Of a DNA stretch of 64,000 bases, positions 50,779-63,399 are shown piece by piece (the first letter of the stretch is position 1; each line of letters opens with the position of its first letter). The DNA lies in assembly GCA_017590115.1 (NCBI GenBank), contig JAGGNK010006892.1:18396228-18460227 (forward strand), in the 5' to 3' direction. The notes under the pieces were generated by a model. That model did not search any database and was not told where the DNA came from. It saw only the letters and a list, made by a program, of their open reading frames with translations. Source of the DNA: Montifringilla adamsi (taxonomy: Eukaryota > Chordata > Aves > Passeriformes > Passeridae). Made by a program: the position numbers and the translations under genes.

Positions 50779-53700
50779 GTCAGTTGAAACTTGTTTTACA
50801 TATGTGCAAAGTTCATATCTTTCTCTTTTTTGAGAGATTTTTAATTGGTCTTAATTTTACAAAAAAAACCAATCTCAAAATTATTTTCCACGGAAATCTA
50901 TAACAATGGCGAAAGATTATTCTAAGTAAATATGTGCCTCTGTTTTTTACTGGCACTATTTTTGCAACTGTTTGCATTCCTATGAAAATTGATTTGTCTT
51001 TCAAAGATCTGAGCTTGTTCAGATATTGCTATTCCCTGGCAATAAGGGTCCTGTGGTTTAGTTCAAGTAAAATAAAATGTGCATAATTGTGTTGTTAAAG
51101 ACACCTTATTTGAATATTTAAATTAAAAGATAAATTTATTTATATCATGCTACCATACAAATATATTAAAAATAATAAAAAAGAAACCAATGTAGTTTGC
51201 TTTTTATATTGTATCGTATTATATCTAGAAATTGAACGATGATTTTGTATAAGTATGTTTTACCTTGGGATAATGTATGAAATACATAAACTTATGCTGC
51301 TTTATCTTTCTTGGCTTGTTTTTATTTTAGAACTGTAATCCTGTGGAAACAACTGCACATGAGTATTGCCCAGTCTGCAAAGAGAAGGGTCAGATCCAAG
51401 GTTTACGGACTTACCGCCTTAATTTTCAAGAGTCCATTTTCCTTTGTGAAAATCCTCAGGTATTACACTAATAAAGAGTTTTATTTGGCCCTGCAGAGGC
51501 CTTTACCTTCAGCAGTTACACCTCTCTCAGTCTGTGATTTTGTTGGTGGTAAGCAGACTGTTGGAATAGGACCCCTCTGAGTCTGTATGCTGGAGGATAT
51601 CTGCTTGCAAGTAGGGAAAAACAGAACTAACCTGTGTATATGCAGTGTTTAGGCATAGGTAACTACCCTAAAGGATTAAAAAGAGTAAATAAATAATGAA
51701 ATAAAGCAGGGTTCTTCTCAATTAGCAAGGGTTCACAAGTGGTACTAAATAAGTTTTTGTACAAGTCAGAGTAGAAGGTGAATACTTGATGATCCATGGA
51801 ACTAGTACATAACTGGCAGATCTGAGTCTCCCATTTTCCCTTCTTTAAGGCTGGGTGATGCATATAGGTTTATGATTGCAATGACAATGTTTTTATTTTT
51901 TTTCCCCCCTTTTTAATTTAACCTTAGCTGAATTTCTGTGCTGCTTAATATTTGACTTGTGATTTTGCTACCGCTCCCTTCACTGCTCCATGTATGTGGG
52001 AAGGATATAGCAATCCCAAACAGACTTAAGTTGCCCTCAAATTAGGAGAAACTTGACTAGATATGGGTCTCAGAGTTGTTTTTCCCATTCTTTCCTGCTT
52101 TTAACTATAGTATAGTTCTGGAGATTGGTAATAGGGATTTGTCTGTATTCATTGAGCTAGCCTGAAAGGTACCCTGTCAGTTTGGGCACCAGTAGTCTCT
52201 CAGGCATGAGATAATAATGTCAAATCTGTACCCTAAAGGAATGGATTTAGCAGAATAAGACAAGAGGACTCTCCTTAGCAAAATTGTTTGCAGAGGTTGG
52301 AAGAATTTGCTAGAGAAGTAGTGTTGAAGTAGCACTACTGATATATTTATTTCACAGTTTCTTATAAGACAGTGGTGGGATAACACACCCTTCAAGTCAT
52401 ACCTGTGTTGAATATATGTATTGATTTAATTAAAATATCACTTTACAGGAGTCCCTATTGCTGGGTTGCATGGATGTCTAAGCAACTTGGTCCAGTAGAA
52501 GGTGTCCCTGCCCATGGCAGGGGGTTTGGAACTGGATGGTGTGTAGCATCCATTCCAAACAAAGCCATTTTATGATTCTGTGATCCAACTCCATTTTAAA
52601 AGTATGTTTTGTACTTTTTTTAGCTCTTGTTCACCTGAAATTGCTTTGTAGATTTCACTGTAACCTTTTTTCTTTCCTTTAGTGTATCTACCCACTTGGT
52701 TATAAACCATTAAACAGCATAATTACTTCTACTGGTTCAGAAAATCATCAAGCTCCATCTACTCACAAGAAGAGGAAATTTGGTAATACCAGTGACTTTT
52801 CTGCTGTTGAATCAGATCCAAAAAAAGCAAGAACTAACAACGTGTTCAATGTTGAGCACGCCATTAGTGCAGATTCCATTGTCAAAGGCTGCCAGAATAG
52901 TTTGTGTATTCCCAAGGCAAACCAACACGATGTATTACAAAATGGCCAGCAAAACCTTGGCAACCATGTGGAGTCTTGCATGCAGAATGTGGATTTTGAA
53001 ACAACCACCAAGATCAACAACTACCAAGAAAGTCCATCAAAGACTTCTAGTTCCAAAACACAACTGTTGCCAAATTCTGAGGTTTTATCAACAGCATCTG
53101 AAATTTCACTCAAAGAGGATAAAGGTTCCATTAATAATAGAGATTTGTGTCTTCAATGGAGAAACACACGTAATCTTTGTTGGTTAGATTGTATTTTGTC
53201 AGCACTGGTACACTTAGAAACATTAAAATCTGCTCTAGCAGAAGAATGCAATGGTGGAAAATGCTTACTCCAGAAGCTCTTAACAAAGTATAATCAAGCA
53301 TCTGTTCTTCTGAATACCTGTAAAAGGAGTAAAGTAAAAGGTGGGTAAATTTAGCTGCTGTTTTCTCATAGTTAGACTGATTTGCTACAAATATGTGGAA
53401 TTTAGTACAGCACACTTGTATATGCCTCCATTCTATTTCAAGATGATAAAAAATACGACTGTTACCATGAATTTGCAGAATAGTGTGCTCTATCTAGCAA
53501 AATCCTGGTAACATCTGAAATTGTTTTTCTTGGGGCAAGCACTCACTCTTTGAAGGCATCAAACACCAAGCATCTCTTAAATTTTTTTTGTCATATCCAA
53601 CATAAAGATATTATGAATTATTTATGTAATTCACCCTGACTTTGTTTCCTTCCCCTCTGTTGGTTAACATGTTAGGATACTGTTATAATCTTGATCTTGG

Positions 53701-56700
53701 AAACAATTTCTGTTGTGGTTTATACCCTTCTGTAAATGGACAGTTGCCTTGTCACACTGAAAATAGTAAAGCTGGGAACGTAAGTTCTTTTCTGGCTCCA
53801 GCTGTGCTCATGGAAGGAATGCTTCCCCTGAGGTCTGCAAGCTGCTGTAGATGACAGAGTTTCCTGACCTGCTTCAGTCAGAAGTAGTGAAACACATGAA
53901 ACAAACACTGGATCATATGGTCTGGAAAGGGTTAGTAACTCAGTAACCCTTAACAGGGTGTTAACAGGTCAGCTCAGCTTAACACATTGGAGGACTGTAA
54001 CTGAGGAGGATGTGTCACTGTATTCTACTGGTGTGGCCTTTAGTAATTTTCTGTTCTGTGTATTCTTTTTAAGACTCCTAAACTAAGATAATGGATTTTT
54101 TATTGCTCTTGAACTGGACCACTGGTGTCATAAGTCTAAACTTCTAAGATATGGTCTGCTACAGAAGGAATAAAGCTCTCTGGTTAGCCAGTACCTCTCC
54201 TGAATTTCAGTGGACACTGTTGGACTATGTGTGTTTGAACATATAAACAGTCCACAGTCACGAAACAGCCCTAGGCAACTTCAAAAAGGTCCTATCTTTC
54301 CTGGGAAAAATAATGTGTATCAGAAGTGGTTTAATCCGTGTGACAAACCAGGTAGAAAACTCCAAAATATTTTGAACTAGTTCATGTACTGTGCTTGCCA
54401 GGAAGTCAGGCTGCTTGAGTTTAGGTGTTCAGCTGTTACTGGGAAGCCCTCTGCTATCCTAGCACCTGTCTGAGATGTTTTTCTTTGTTGGGCTGTGTTT
54501 GCAAAGGAGCTCTGCTGGTGTACAGTAACCCTTAAATGGGAATGTTAAGTATTGGAATACAGTGTTGTTTTGAAAGAACTTAAACCTTTTCATTTCAATT
54601 GCTGCAAAACAAATCAGTTTATTTGGGTAACAGTAGAGAGAGGATTGGGTGAAGCGTATCTTTGTGGAGAATAGGTGTAGAATTCATTCTGTTCTTCTGT
54701 ATAATTTTACAGTATCTTTTGTATGCAGCTGTTTTTAAAAACAATTAAAAGCAATATAGCTGGAAGAAACTTTGTTTCTTTATTTCTATACACAATTTAT
54801 ATATATTACGCAGTTTCAACAGCTATTCTAAATATTTCCTTTAATTTCTGCATGATCATGATTGTGTAGTAGAAGTTATTTTCTTGCTTGTGTTTAAAGA
54901 ATGTATTTGTGTTTAAACAACATGCAAAATTAAAATACCAAGATATATAAAGTAAAAAATTATTTTTAAATTTAAAGTTATTTTTACTGTTTTAAAGGCT
55001 CACTTAGGAATTTGGTATTTAATCTGAAACAATACATTAAAATATTTAATTATTTGAATTGTATAACCTTAGAAAGCATGTAAGCAAATTCTTGTGCTTT
55101 TGATCTTAATGCTTAAGTTTTAAAGTTTTCTTTTAATCTCTAAATCTTCAGGATTTGTCATGTGTGGTCACACTATCCTTAAAAATTGTTACTACAAAGC
55201 TGTTGGCGCAGGGTCTTAGTCACAGTTTAAGTCAGAACAAGTAGTTTTTAGTCAGCAGACTGCAGTAAACTGTGAGTAACTTGTGTAAATTCTTCTCCAA
55301 TGTTCAAATCGATTAATACCAAGAATTGGCTGTTCTACCAACAAGTCTTAGGCAAGTATGGGTCAATATGGAAGGCATTGGTTTGCAGAGAGGGAGTGCA
55401 TGCTGGGGGTACATATGTGTGTGAAAAGGTGGGGGGGCTGTTAAACATGACTGTATGAAGACATACGTATTTTTTTCTTTAGATGTTCTTCCAAAAGCAG
55501 AATCTCAGCTCAATGAAATCAGAAACGTAATGTTTACAGAACTTCAGCCTCAGCTGAGGTGTGAATTGGGTAAGTAATTAGTGCAGCATCTCAGTAATTA
55601 CTTTCAGGAAACCCTAGATGTTAAAGCCTTTTATGCCATACATAAAAGTATGTTTGTAGGAATGCATACAAGAACGTTTGGAAATACATTTGTTTCTATT
55701 GGTGACTTGCACATGGTTTACAGTATGATCAGCTGGTTTGTTCTTTGCCCATTTTGACTTTTTAGAGAGCAGATAATCTTTGTAATTATGCTGTAGTCAT
55801 GAAATTGTCCCTGATAACAACCTAATAACATGGATCAATCCCTTTGCTGTGAGAATTGCAAATAGAGCCTTGAAATAATAACTGAAATTTAAATCAGAGT
55901 AATAAGCTTATCTTCTTCGTTTTTGAGGTACTGAAAGGTGATTTCACATATTTAGTAATCGTTTTTTTTCTGCCCCATCTTTGAAGGTAATATGAATAAT
56001 CCAGTGTTTGCACTTCAGCTACTCTTACAAGTGGATCAACAAGCTGAGAAACTATTCTTGCATTCTTTTTCATGGAAGTTTGAATGTGTACATTGTGGCC
56101 ACAAATACCAGGACCGGTGAGATTTGTATAGAAGTAGCTTCTACGTAGCTGTTCTACCTTACCTTTTTAAATCTGCATATCATAGTTGGTTTTCTTCAGA
56201 TTTCCAGGTGGAAGCTTGTTGTTGAAGTTTTGCATGATCTGCTTTTTAATTTGCAAATAGTTTACTGCTATTCCATGTCTTAAGCAATCATGTTATCAAT
56301 TAATTAAGAAAGAAACAATAGGTAACTGTGTGAGTCTCTGGACATACTCTGATATTTTGCTGAGAGTATATAAATTGCTGTGGTTCTAAAGAGTGTGTGC
56401 CCAGTGTACTTTTGCTGTTCAGAAATACCTGGAATACTCACTTGGGTTACAAATAAAAGAGGTTCTCTAACATAGTTTGTCTATTTTGAAATAGTATTGC
56501 AGGGGAGTAATTCCTTGAGAATTGATTTAGTTCTGTGTAGCTGCAGGTACAAGCTCATAATTTAGGCTCCTTTTAGAGTCAGTAGGAAAAGAGAGACACT
56601 TTCAGAAGACAGCTCATTCTATTTGAAAAATATCTGTATTAGGTAGTAAATTATGCAGATCCTGGAACAAGCTCTGTCTCATGTTGGAAAGAAAACAGAG

Positions 56701-59700
56701 ATAACATTAAAATGGAGAAAAAGCAAATAATGTGAAACTGAAGGCCACACGGCTGCTGAAAACAAATTGTGACTGATGCTGTTTGGCAGAACTGAATTCA
56801 GGGCTGACTTGGATGGGATTCACAGTGAATTCCACACAAATGGCATGAACATGAATGGAATTTGGGTTTGCCATAATGTTTTTATAACTTGTTTCCTGGT
56901 AAAGTATGCATACTTATTGTTTTCTGATCACCAACTCAGCTTCCTCTTTAAATGTGTTTGTGTGTGTCCAGATTGAAGAAAACACTAACAACGTTCACAA
57001 ATGTAATCCCTGATTGGCATCCGCTCAATGCTGTTCATATTGGACCGTGTATTAACTGTGGAAATACATCTCAAAGACAACAGATGATCTTGGAAGAGTA
57101 AGTTTGAATATGTGAACTTGAAAGTAACATACATAAATTTCTGAGCCTTCATTTATTGAACCTATGACTTTTGAAACCAAACTATTACTGTGGATTTGCA
57201 GAGATTCTAAACCTTAAATTCTGATCAGTACTCACTTTTAAAGATTTTTAGATCATTCTTAAAAGCTGAAATAGCAAATAGTGTTTGCTGGAGATGAAAC
57301 AGAGCAGCGTTTAACATGCTGACCAGCACGTGTTTGAACTAGGTCATAAATACTTAACTATCAAATAGTAAATACAGACAACTGATATCCAGTCAGCCTT
57401 TTCACAGCCCCTGCTGTGGATAAAAGTTGTTTGATCATTTGTTTACTTATTTGACCTGGGAACAATGTCCCTTGCTACTGTGTTTATGGCACAGGAGCAT
57501 TTTTTCCTCAACTTTTCCCCACTTCCCAAATCCCTTATTTGGGTGTTGGGTTTTTTCCCCTCTAATCTGAAATTAAATGGAACATCCACTTGGGATATTC
57601 TTTTCCCTTTGCGCTTACTGAGCAATCTGAAGAGTCTGTGAGGAAGTAGAATAGTAAGGGCAGAACGAAATACTCTTAGAGACATCTTACTTTTTCATTA
57701 GGAACTTTTGCCACTGTTTTATTGTAATAAACTGGTTCTTTATTGTTTCTTTGTCAGAGTACCCTCAATATTAACGTTACATTTTGTGGAAGGCTTGCCA
57801 CATAACAATCTGGAGAAATATTCATTTCAATTTGAAGAAGACACCTACCAAATAACATCTGTTGTTCAGTACCAAACAGATAAGAAGCACTTCATAAGCT
57901 GGTCTTTGAATCGTGATGGTAAGAATCACATAATGGGTCAGGTTGGAAGGGGCCACAGGGTCATCCAACTTCCCTGCTCAAGCAGGGCCATCCCAGAACA
58001 CACGGCACAGGATGGCATCCAGATGGTACTTGAATATTTGCTGTGAGGGAAATTCTGAACCTCTCTGGACAATCTGCTCCAGTGTGTGGCCACTGCACTA
58101 TAAAGAAGTCCTTCCTTATGTTCAGGTGGAACGTAGTGTGCATCAGTTTCCGCCTGTTGCCTTCTGACCTATTGCTCATCACTGCTGAGCAGGGTCTGGG
58201 TCTGTCTTCTGACACCTCCCTCTGGATACTTACAGACATTGATGAGGTCCCCTCTCCATTGTCCTTTCTCAAGGCTGAACAGGCCCAACTCCCTCAGTCT
58301 TTCCTCATAAAAGAGAGAGATACGATAGAGTTTATGGTTCTTATCTGCCATAATATTTCATGAGTCTACATGAAATGTTTTATGGGTTACTGCAGTATTC
58401 TCAGCCGTTGATATATAATAACAAAGATTTCTTTTGTCTGCGATCTAAACTTCATATTAAAACATTGTGAATAATTGGGAGGACTTGTTTCTCAGAGTGA
58501 AGGTTTTCGGCTGGTTTGACTGCACTGTGCTGTCTTACAGTGCATTTACTGGAAAAAGTAATTTGGCTGTAGAGTTTTTTTTCCCTTCATTACTTCGTAA
58601 AAGTTAAAAAATGCAGTCTGACCATGACTGTGGAACAAATAGTATTGTTTATTTTTAAACTAGTGATTCATCCTTTCTTGGCTGGAAGCAAGGTAACCTA
58701 TGGTGCTATGAGCAATTGATGAAGTTATTTTTTATATCTGAACTTTATGGCACCTCAGGGGTGGGAGGCACAAATCCATCTTGGAAACTTTACTAATGGT
58801 ATGATGGTTGTACCACTGATGGAAGATCCATAATCAGAGAAGGTGAAAAGGTGATATTTTGATAATCATGCCTTTGTAGAGAGCATGGGGTACAGTCTTA
58901 TGAAGTGTGACAATACGAAAATTGTCTAGGTCATATTGCCAGAGATAAAATAAATGGGAGGAGGAAGCAGCTGGGAAATGCCTAGTTAAGAAGCTCCTAT
59001 ATGTGATATATATCTATTTTAAAATTCTTGAAGCTACAAAATATTCTTTCATGATCTATGAACAGTTTGCAGGTGATGAGACAAGAGTATTAAAATAATC
59101 AGTTTCTTTTTAGCCCCTGTGCTTCCTACCCAGGCAATTAAAAGGTCTACAGAGAAACTTAATTTGAGAGGTGGATCTTACCTCAGACTTGTGAGAGTAT
59201 TTTCAGACAAGATGTTTCAGCCAAAAAAAAACCCCTTAGCTAGCTTTGTTTTATGGTTGACTTACTCTGACCTGTAATAATATTGCTGCAACTTCTTGTA
59301 GTTGATCTTTTTACAGTGGAAGTCTCCCAGTTTTCTCTGGAGGAAAAAAAAACCCAACCAAACTCCATTTTCTGCTTGTCAGGGGAATGGGTTAATAAAA
59401 GTACTTGACAAGTGTGAGGATAGTGATTTCAATTTTAAAAGTCTCTGAGTCTCTGCACTGATTGCTATTTTTCAGGAACTTGGCTTGAATGTGATGATTT
59501 AAAGGGTCCATATTGCAAGAGACATAAAAGATTTGAAGTTCCTCCTTCAGAGATTCATGTTGTTATCTGGGAAAAGAAAGCATCCCATGTGCCACAAGAA
59601 CTGAATTCACAGTTCCAAAGTAAAAATAGTGAAGATATTCCTCTTAATAATGTACATTCAAATTCCACAGTGTTGCATTGTGGTTTTGATAACACTGTCA

Positions 59701-61379
59701 GCAAAACACCTGCAGAACACTACAAAGAGGATTCTGTGAGGACTCCAGAGAAGAAACAGCAGCAAGTAACTGAGGACAAAAGTATTGTTCATCATGGTTC
59801 AGAAAATCTGGGTGATGATGATCTCGTAACACTGATGCTTGAAGAAATTCTAGTTGACTCAGAAGATAAATCGCTGCCTAATGGACAGATAGTGGGAAAT
59901 AACCTTCTTGGTGGATGGGGCACACCAGAACAGCAGGAACCAGCTTTTTCACTTAGCACTCCATATACAGGAGAGTTTGCTGGAACTAGTCTAGCTATGA
60001 ACAATAAATCCATGTTGTATGAAAATTCCAGTATTTGCTTACCTCTAGAAGAGTTGAACCCAGTAAATATTATTGCTCCTGTGCCCAAAAAATGTGACCC
60101 TGATTCATCTGACTCATCGTCTTTTCAAATAAATGACAGAACTAATTTAGCTAACAGTGAACATGGATTAAATTCAGAACTACTGCTAAATGAGAAGTTG
60201 TTAGCAGTAGAAAATACTATACAAAAATCACCTGACCTGAAAGATGCAGGCAAAACTGTAGTTAATTCTCAGGTTGGCAGTTCTTCTGGTGCCAGTAATT
60301 CAGTTCAGTCCTTACAGAAAGACCGAAAAGGAGGATTTGTAGGAAGCTGGGTAAAGAAATTAAGCAAGAATACTTCTTTTATGCCTTCAAGTGCCTCAGC
60401 TCTCAAGAATGAGAGAAGTTGCAAAACTCCCTCAGTGCAAAAAATAAGTGAAGTTCGGCTGCCAATTAAGGGTGCAAGTAACTTTGGTGGATTTCAAAGC
60501 AGAGGTACAAAGAAAACAACTGAGACCCCAAAGTTACTGGCTCCTCAGACTAATAATACTCATCTTCTATCAGATTTCAAAGGATTTTCTCAAAACACTT
60601 GTCTTCCAACAGCAAATCGTACCACTATTGTAGGTCCAACTTGGATTAAGTCAGAAAGTACGTTGGGTACCTCAGGTAAAGTGACTCAGTTCCCTTCACC
60701 TGGCTATAACTCTGGTAAGGCAGAAGAGTCAGACAGTGACAAAACAAAAAAACTTCGCCTAAAATTGTTAAAAAAACTTAATGCTAAAAAGAAGAAGTTA
60801 GCTTCACTGGATAGATTAGCAGTGGAACAGGTGAAACAGGAAAAACCTGTGAGTGGAGACGTAAGCACCCCCCCATCGCAGACTGAATCTCAGAATGACA
60901 GTGAATTATTGCAGAGCTTTTTAAGGGAGCTGCAGTATCAGATTGATGTGACAGGTAATGAGTCCAAACTCAATGCAAATGCTGTGTCAGGGTGCACTGG
61001 CCATGATAACACTGATGAAATACTGGCGGAATTACTGTCCCCTACTTCGACTGTCGCTTCCTTGGAGGCACCAAAGAGCGAAGATGAGTGTATGTACATG
61101 GAAATGGTGCACAGCAGCGTGGCAGCGGCCGTGCCCCATGAGAACACCAGTGTGCCACAGGCAGCACTGACAAGTGAGGACCACAATTACTACAGTCCTG
61201 TAAAGGACACTACTTCGGAGCTTGATGCAATAAACAAACACAGTGTGAAAAAACTTTCTTTTGAAAGTCCTACAAGAGATGATATCCTCGAAGACCTGTT
61301 CTCCATTTCAGCACCAAGCTCAATGGCAGGTGACATGGATTTACCTCATTTTGATGAAACTCTGTTTGAAACTTGGTAA
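50680..61379 (+). CDS. USPL1: Ubiquitin-specific peptidase-like 1 (SUMO isopeptidase), complete
   Basis: USPL1 cleaves SUMO, not ubiquitin, from proteins and is needed in Cajal bodies. Eight coding exons join in frame: 50680-50778, 51331-51459, 52683-53340, 55483-55569, 55987-56116, 56972-57097, 57758-57918 and 59476-61379. Together they give 3294 bases, 1097 residues plus stop; human is 1092. The protein starts MMD and has an N-terminal zinc-finger-like CPVC (46-49) with C72 and C77. In the C98-like catalytic domain the triad is C246 (CWLDCILSALVH), H454 (KHFISW) and D470 (WLECDDLKG); the H-to-D spacing of 16 equals human H456/D472. A zinc ribbon pairs C358/C361 with C394/C397. The 600-residue tail looks disordered, with conserved islands GSWVKKL (about 752), NFGGFQSRG (about 799), DEILAELLSP (about 977) and the terminal LPHFDETLFETW. 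All introns are GT/AG. Confidence 0.97.
51331..51459 (+). CDS. USPL1: USPL1 exon 3
   Basis: The acceptor is TTTTATTTTAG and the donor is CAG/GTATTA. The 129 bases are phase 0 at both ends and encode NCNPVETTAHEYCPVCKEKG through LCENPQ, with most of the zinc-finger-like cysteines. Confidence 0.95.
51460..52682 (+). other. USPL1 intron 3
   Basis: 1.2 kb, AT-rich. It contains a CR1 3' end in sense orientation (52460-52588) about 95 bases before the exon 4 acceptor. Intron 2 (50779-51330) is 552 bases and very AT-rich with nothing recognised. Confidence 0.85.
52460..52588 (+). mobile_element. CR1 LINE, 3' end fragment in sense orientation
   Basis: The text runs CTAAGCAACTTGGTCCAG, AGAAGGTGTCCCTGCCCATGG, then CCATTTTATGATTCTGTGAT. 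This is a CR1 3' terminus including the ATTCTGTG-type end repeats. It is the only clear CR1 in the window on the plus strand. Confidence 0.9.
52683..53340 (+). CDS. USPL1: USPL1 exon 4
   Basis: A 658-base exon from the acceptor TTCCTTTAG to the donor GTGGGT, phase 0 in and 1 out. It encodes a variable linker and then the start of the peptidase domain with the catalytic C246. Confidence 0.95.
53341..55482 (+). other. USPL1 intron 4
   Basis: The longest intron between coding exons, 2.1 kb. I see no recognised repeat, only AT-rich sequence. Intron 5 (55570-55986, 417 bases) is similar. Confidence 0.85.
55483..55569 (+). CDS. USPL1: USPL1 exon 5
   Basis: 87 bases between TTTTTTCTTTAG and GTAAGTAA, phase 1 to 1. 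It encodes DVLPKAESQLNEI through ELQPQLRCELG, which aligns with human LQPQLRCTLG. Confidence 0.95.
55987..56116 (+). CDS. USPL1: USPL1 exon 6
   Basis: 130 bases from the acceptor CTTTGAAG to the donor GTGAGA, phase 1 in and 2 out. It carries the first zinc-ribbon pair in FECVHCGHKYQDR. Confidence 0.94.
56117..56971 (+). other. USPL1 intron 6
   Basis: 855 bases, with a short TGTGTG run just before the exon 7 acceptor and no recognised repeat. Intron 7 (57098-57757, 660 bases) is also unremarkable. Confidence 0.85.
56972..57097 (+). CDS. USPL1: USPL1 exon 7
   Basis: 126 bases from GTGTGTCCAG to GTAAGT, phase 2 to 2. It encodes LKKTLTTFTNVIPDWHPLN and the second zinc-ribbon pair GPCINCG. Confidence 0.95.
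57758..57918 (+). CDS. USPL1: USPL1 exon 8
   Basis: 161 bases from TTTGTCAG to GTAAGA, phase 2 in and 1 out. It encodes LHFVEGLPHNNLEKY through the catalytic H454 in KHFISW. A CR1 copy begins within about four bases of its donor. Confidence 0.95.
57919..59475 (+). other. USPL1 intron 8
   Basis: 1.56 kb. Its first 400 bases are almost entirely a CR1 copy; the rest is ordinary AT-rich sequence. Confidence 0.85.
57923..58325 (-). mobile_element. CR1 LINE fragment adjoining the exon 8 donor
   Basis: From GAATCACATAATGGGTCAGG onward the plus strand follows a complemented CR1 3' end for about 400 bases. Blocks include CCCTGCTCAAGCAGGGCCAT, CTTATGTTCAGGTGGAAC and GCTGAACAGGCCCAACTCCC. On the minus strand a short frame reads YEERLRELGLFSLEKG, the familiar C-terminus of the CR1 reverse-transcriptase protein. 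The element's 3' end lies about four bases into the intron. Confidence 0.94.
59476..61379 (+). CDS. USPL1: USPL1 exon 9 (last exon)
   Basis: 1904 bases from the acceptor CTATTTTTCAG to the TAA stop. It encodes the catalytic D470 in TWLECDDLKG, the end of the peptidase domain (about residue 500), and the whole low-complexity C-terminal region in one exon. Confidence 0.97.
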
Positions 61380-61601
61380 AACTCAGTTTAAGTATTTTTT
61401 CAGTATTATGTATATTTTGAAACAAAGCACTACTAAATTATATTTTATAACTAGTTTAATTGCACACTGGCTGTACTTGAACAATTTACATTTGAGATTT
61501 TTTTTCTTAATATTTTCCTGTAACAAGCAAATCAGGGTTTAATGTATTTTATTCTTCTGTGAAGCAGTTATTTTAGCTGTCAGATATGACATTGATTTTT
61601 A

Positions 61602-61607
61602 ATTAAA
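61602..61607 (+). other. Candidate polyadenylation signal (ATTAAA)
   Basis: ATTAAA 223 bases after the USPL1 stop, followed by T-rich sequence. It would give a short 3' UTR. A second ATTAAA is at 61793-61798. Confidence 0.4.
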
Positions 61608-63022
61608 AGCTCCTATGAGTCTTAATTTTTGCTGCTTTTAATATGAAAAACTTCCACACTCTAATGAGTTTGAGAACTAATTAAGTTCTGTAGTCTTGAT
61701 GATGTAATGGTATAAGAAATACTATTTATGTAGTAATGATTTTACAGGACCACTCAACTCCTGAAGTTACTTTGTCCAACATTTAAAAAAAAATTAAAGT
61801 ACCTTCTGTAATTAGAGAATTTTGCATCCTCTGATATGAGTTTACAGGTTTCTTAGAATTAATTTAACTGTAAGTTAATGCCTGTTACTGTTGTCACTTG
61901 GAGTTTTTCATGACTCAGGCAGTGCACCCCCAACCGTATGAGAGATGCCAAGGAGAGGCAAGGTCAGTAGGAAGAAAGTGGAAAAATGTGGCAAGGCAGC
62001 AGTGAGTAAGCAGAAGGATTCACACCTTGGTGTTTCTGGATGTGAGTCTTTTTAAAATGCATGGCCACAAAGCTGAGGGTATTATATGCCAAGTTAGATT
62101 AGCTGTACATTTTTCGTGTTCTTGGAAATAAGAAGGATTTTATCAGGAAGTCTTTATATCCGGCATATTTAGAGCTGTCCTGCGTTTTTTCATTCTTTCA
62201 GATCTCAAGTTCAAAACATTAAAAGCTCAGTCTTACTTTTCCAGTGGATGCAGTTAAACATAATGCTATTACAAGGCATGGTTACAGATTCTAAGGGTTT
62301 TGGATTGTTTGAACTACGTTTAAAAAGTGTTTGAAAAACTATCATTGGCCCTGAACTTGCTCTGTCCACTTATTTCTGCTGCAATTGGGTACATTGTTAT
62401 CAAACTGGCACTTTAGGCAATGAATTTCTGAAATTCAAGTTATTGTGAAGAACTTGAGCTTCTTCTTTGTTTTAAATACTGTAATTGGTAATGTTACAAT
62501 AGAAAACAAATGAATGGATTCTGAATGTTAAGGGCTGGTGTACTGCTTGTGAAATATTTGCCCATTTGTGAATTCCTTAATTAAAACAAAAGAGCTGACC
62601 GAAATGAGTTTGATTTATCCATGAATGGGTTGCAGTGCAGCTGTAGCTGTGACATGGGAGCTCCTTCACCACTGGCTTGGGACACAAACACAGACCCAGG
62701 GGTGAGTAAAGCAGTGAGCCCAGGGTTGGTGATGCAGAATGCACAGGGCAACAGGAGGAAGAGAGACCCTGCTAGAAGATGAGGAGGTCCTGGTGGAGAG
62801 GTTTATAATGAAGTTCATGGCAGAGGAGGGAGGGTGTGGGGGCATACCTGCTGTGCAGATACACCTAGACAGAAGCAAGAACCTCTGGTTACCACTGGCA
62901 CCCCCTCCACAAACTGAATTTGGGAGTGTGGTCTGCAGCTGTGTGGGATTCAGTGTGCGTACAGGTATATATAGAAGCTCCAAGAGCAAACAAATAGCAC
63001 TTGAGATTAAAGAAGGTATGAA

Positions 63023-63028
63023 AATAAA
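63023..63028 (+). other. Candidate polyadenylation signal (AATAAA)
   Basis: AATAAA followed within 30 bases by TGTTGGTGCTGCATG, a GT-rich downstream element. If used, the 3' UTR would be about 1.65 kb. Confidence 0.4.
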
Positions 63029-63399
63029 TCTGTTGGTGCTGCATGTTCCTGCCTGCCTTTTTCTCTGAAAAAGGAAACTGAAGATGATGCAGTGCAGATT
63101 TGTTTGTTTCCATTAATGTTTTACTGCCTCCGATCCTGTGCAAGTGAGAATTCAGCTGAGGTTGAATGAAAACCTTATGACTAAAGAAATTGTTTGGAAT
63201 TTGAAATGTTACTGGGTGTTTTATATTAAGAGTAGTTTTTTTAATGCAGCTCTTAATTTGCCATGAAGAGATTACAAAGTATTGTAGTAATTTTCTGTCA
63301 ATTGGAAGTATACCAGGTGGGCATATAGTTAGTACAGGTAGTGATCAGAAACTGGTCCCTGTATTACGGAGGTTTTATTAGTGTTCTAGGGTAGATTTC

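Larger units (their letters stand above)
61380..63395 (+). other. USPL1 3' UTR and downstream flank
   Basis: AT-rich sequence after the stop, with several possible polyadenylation signals. The 3' UTR end cannot be fixed from sequence. The stretch 62640-62960 is more GC-rich and contains no recognised gene or repeat. Confidence 0.6.
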
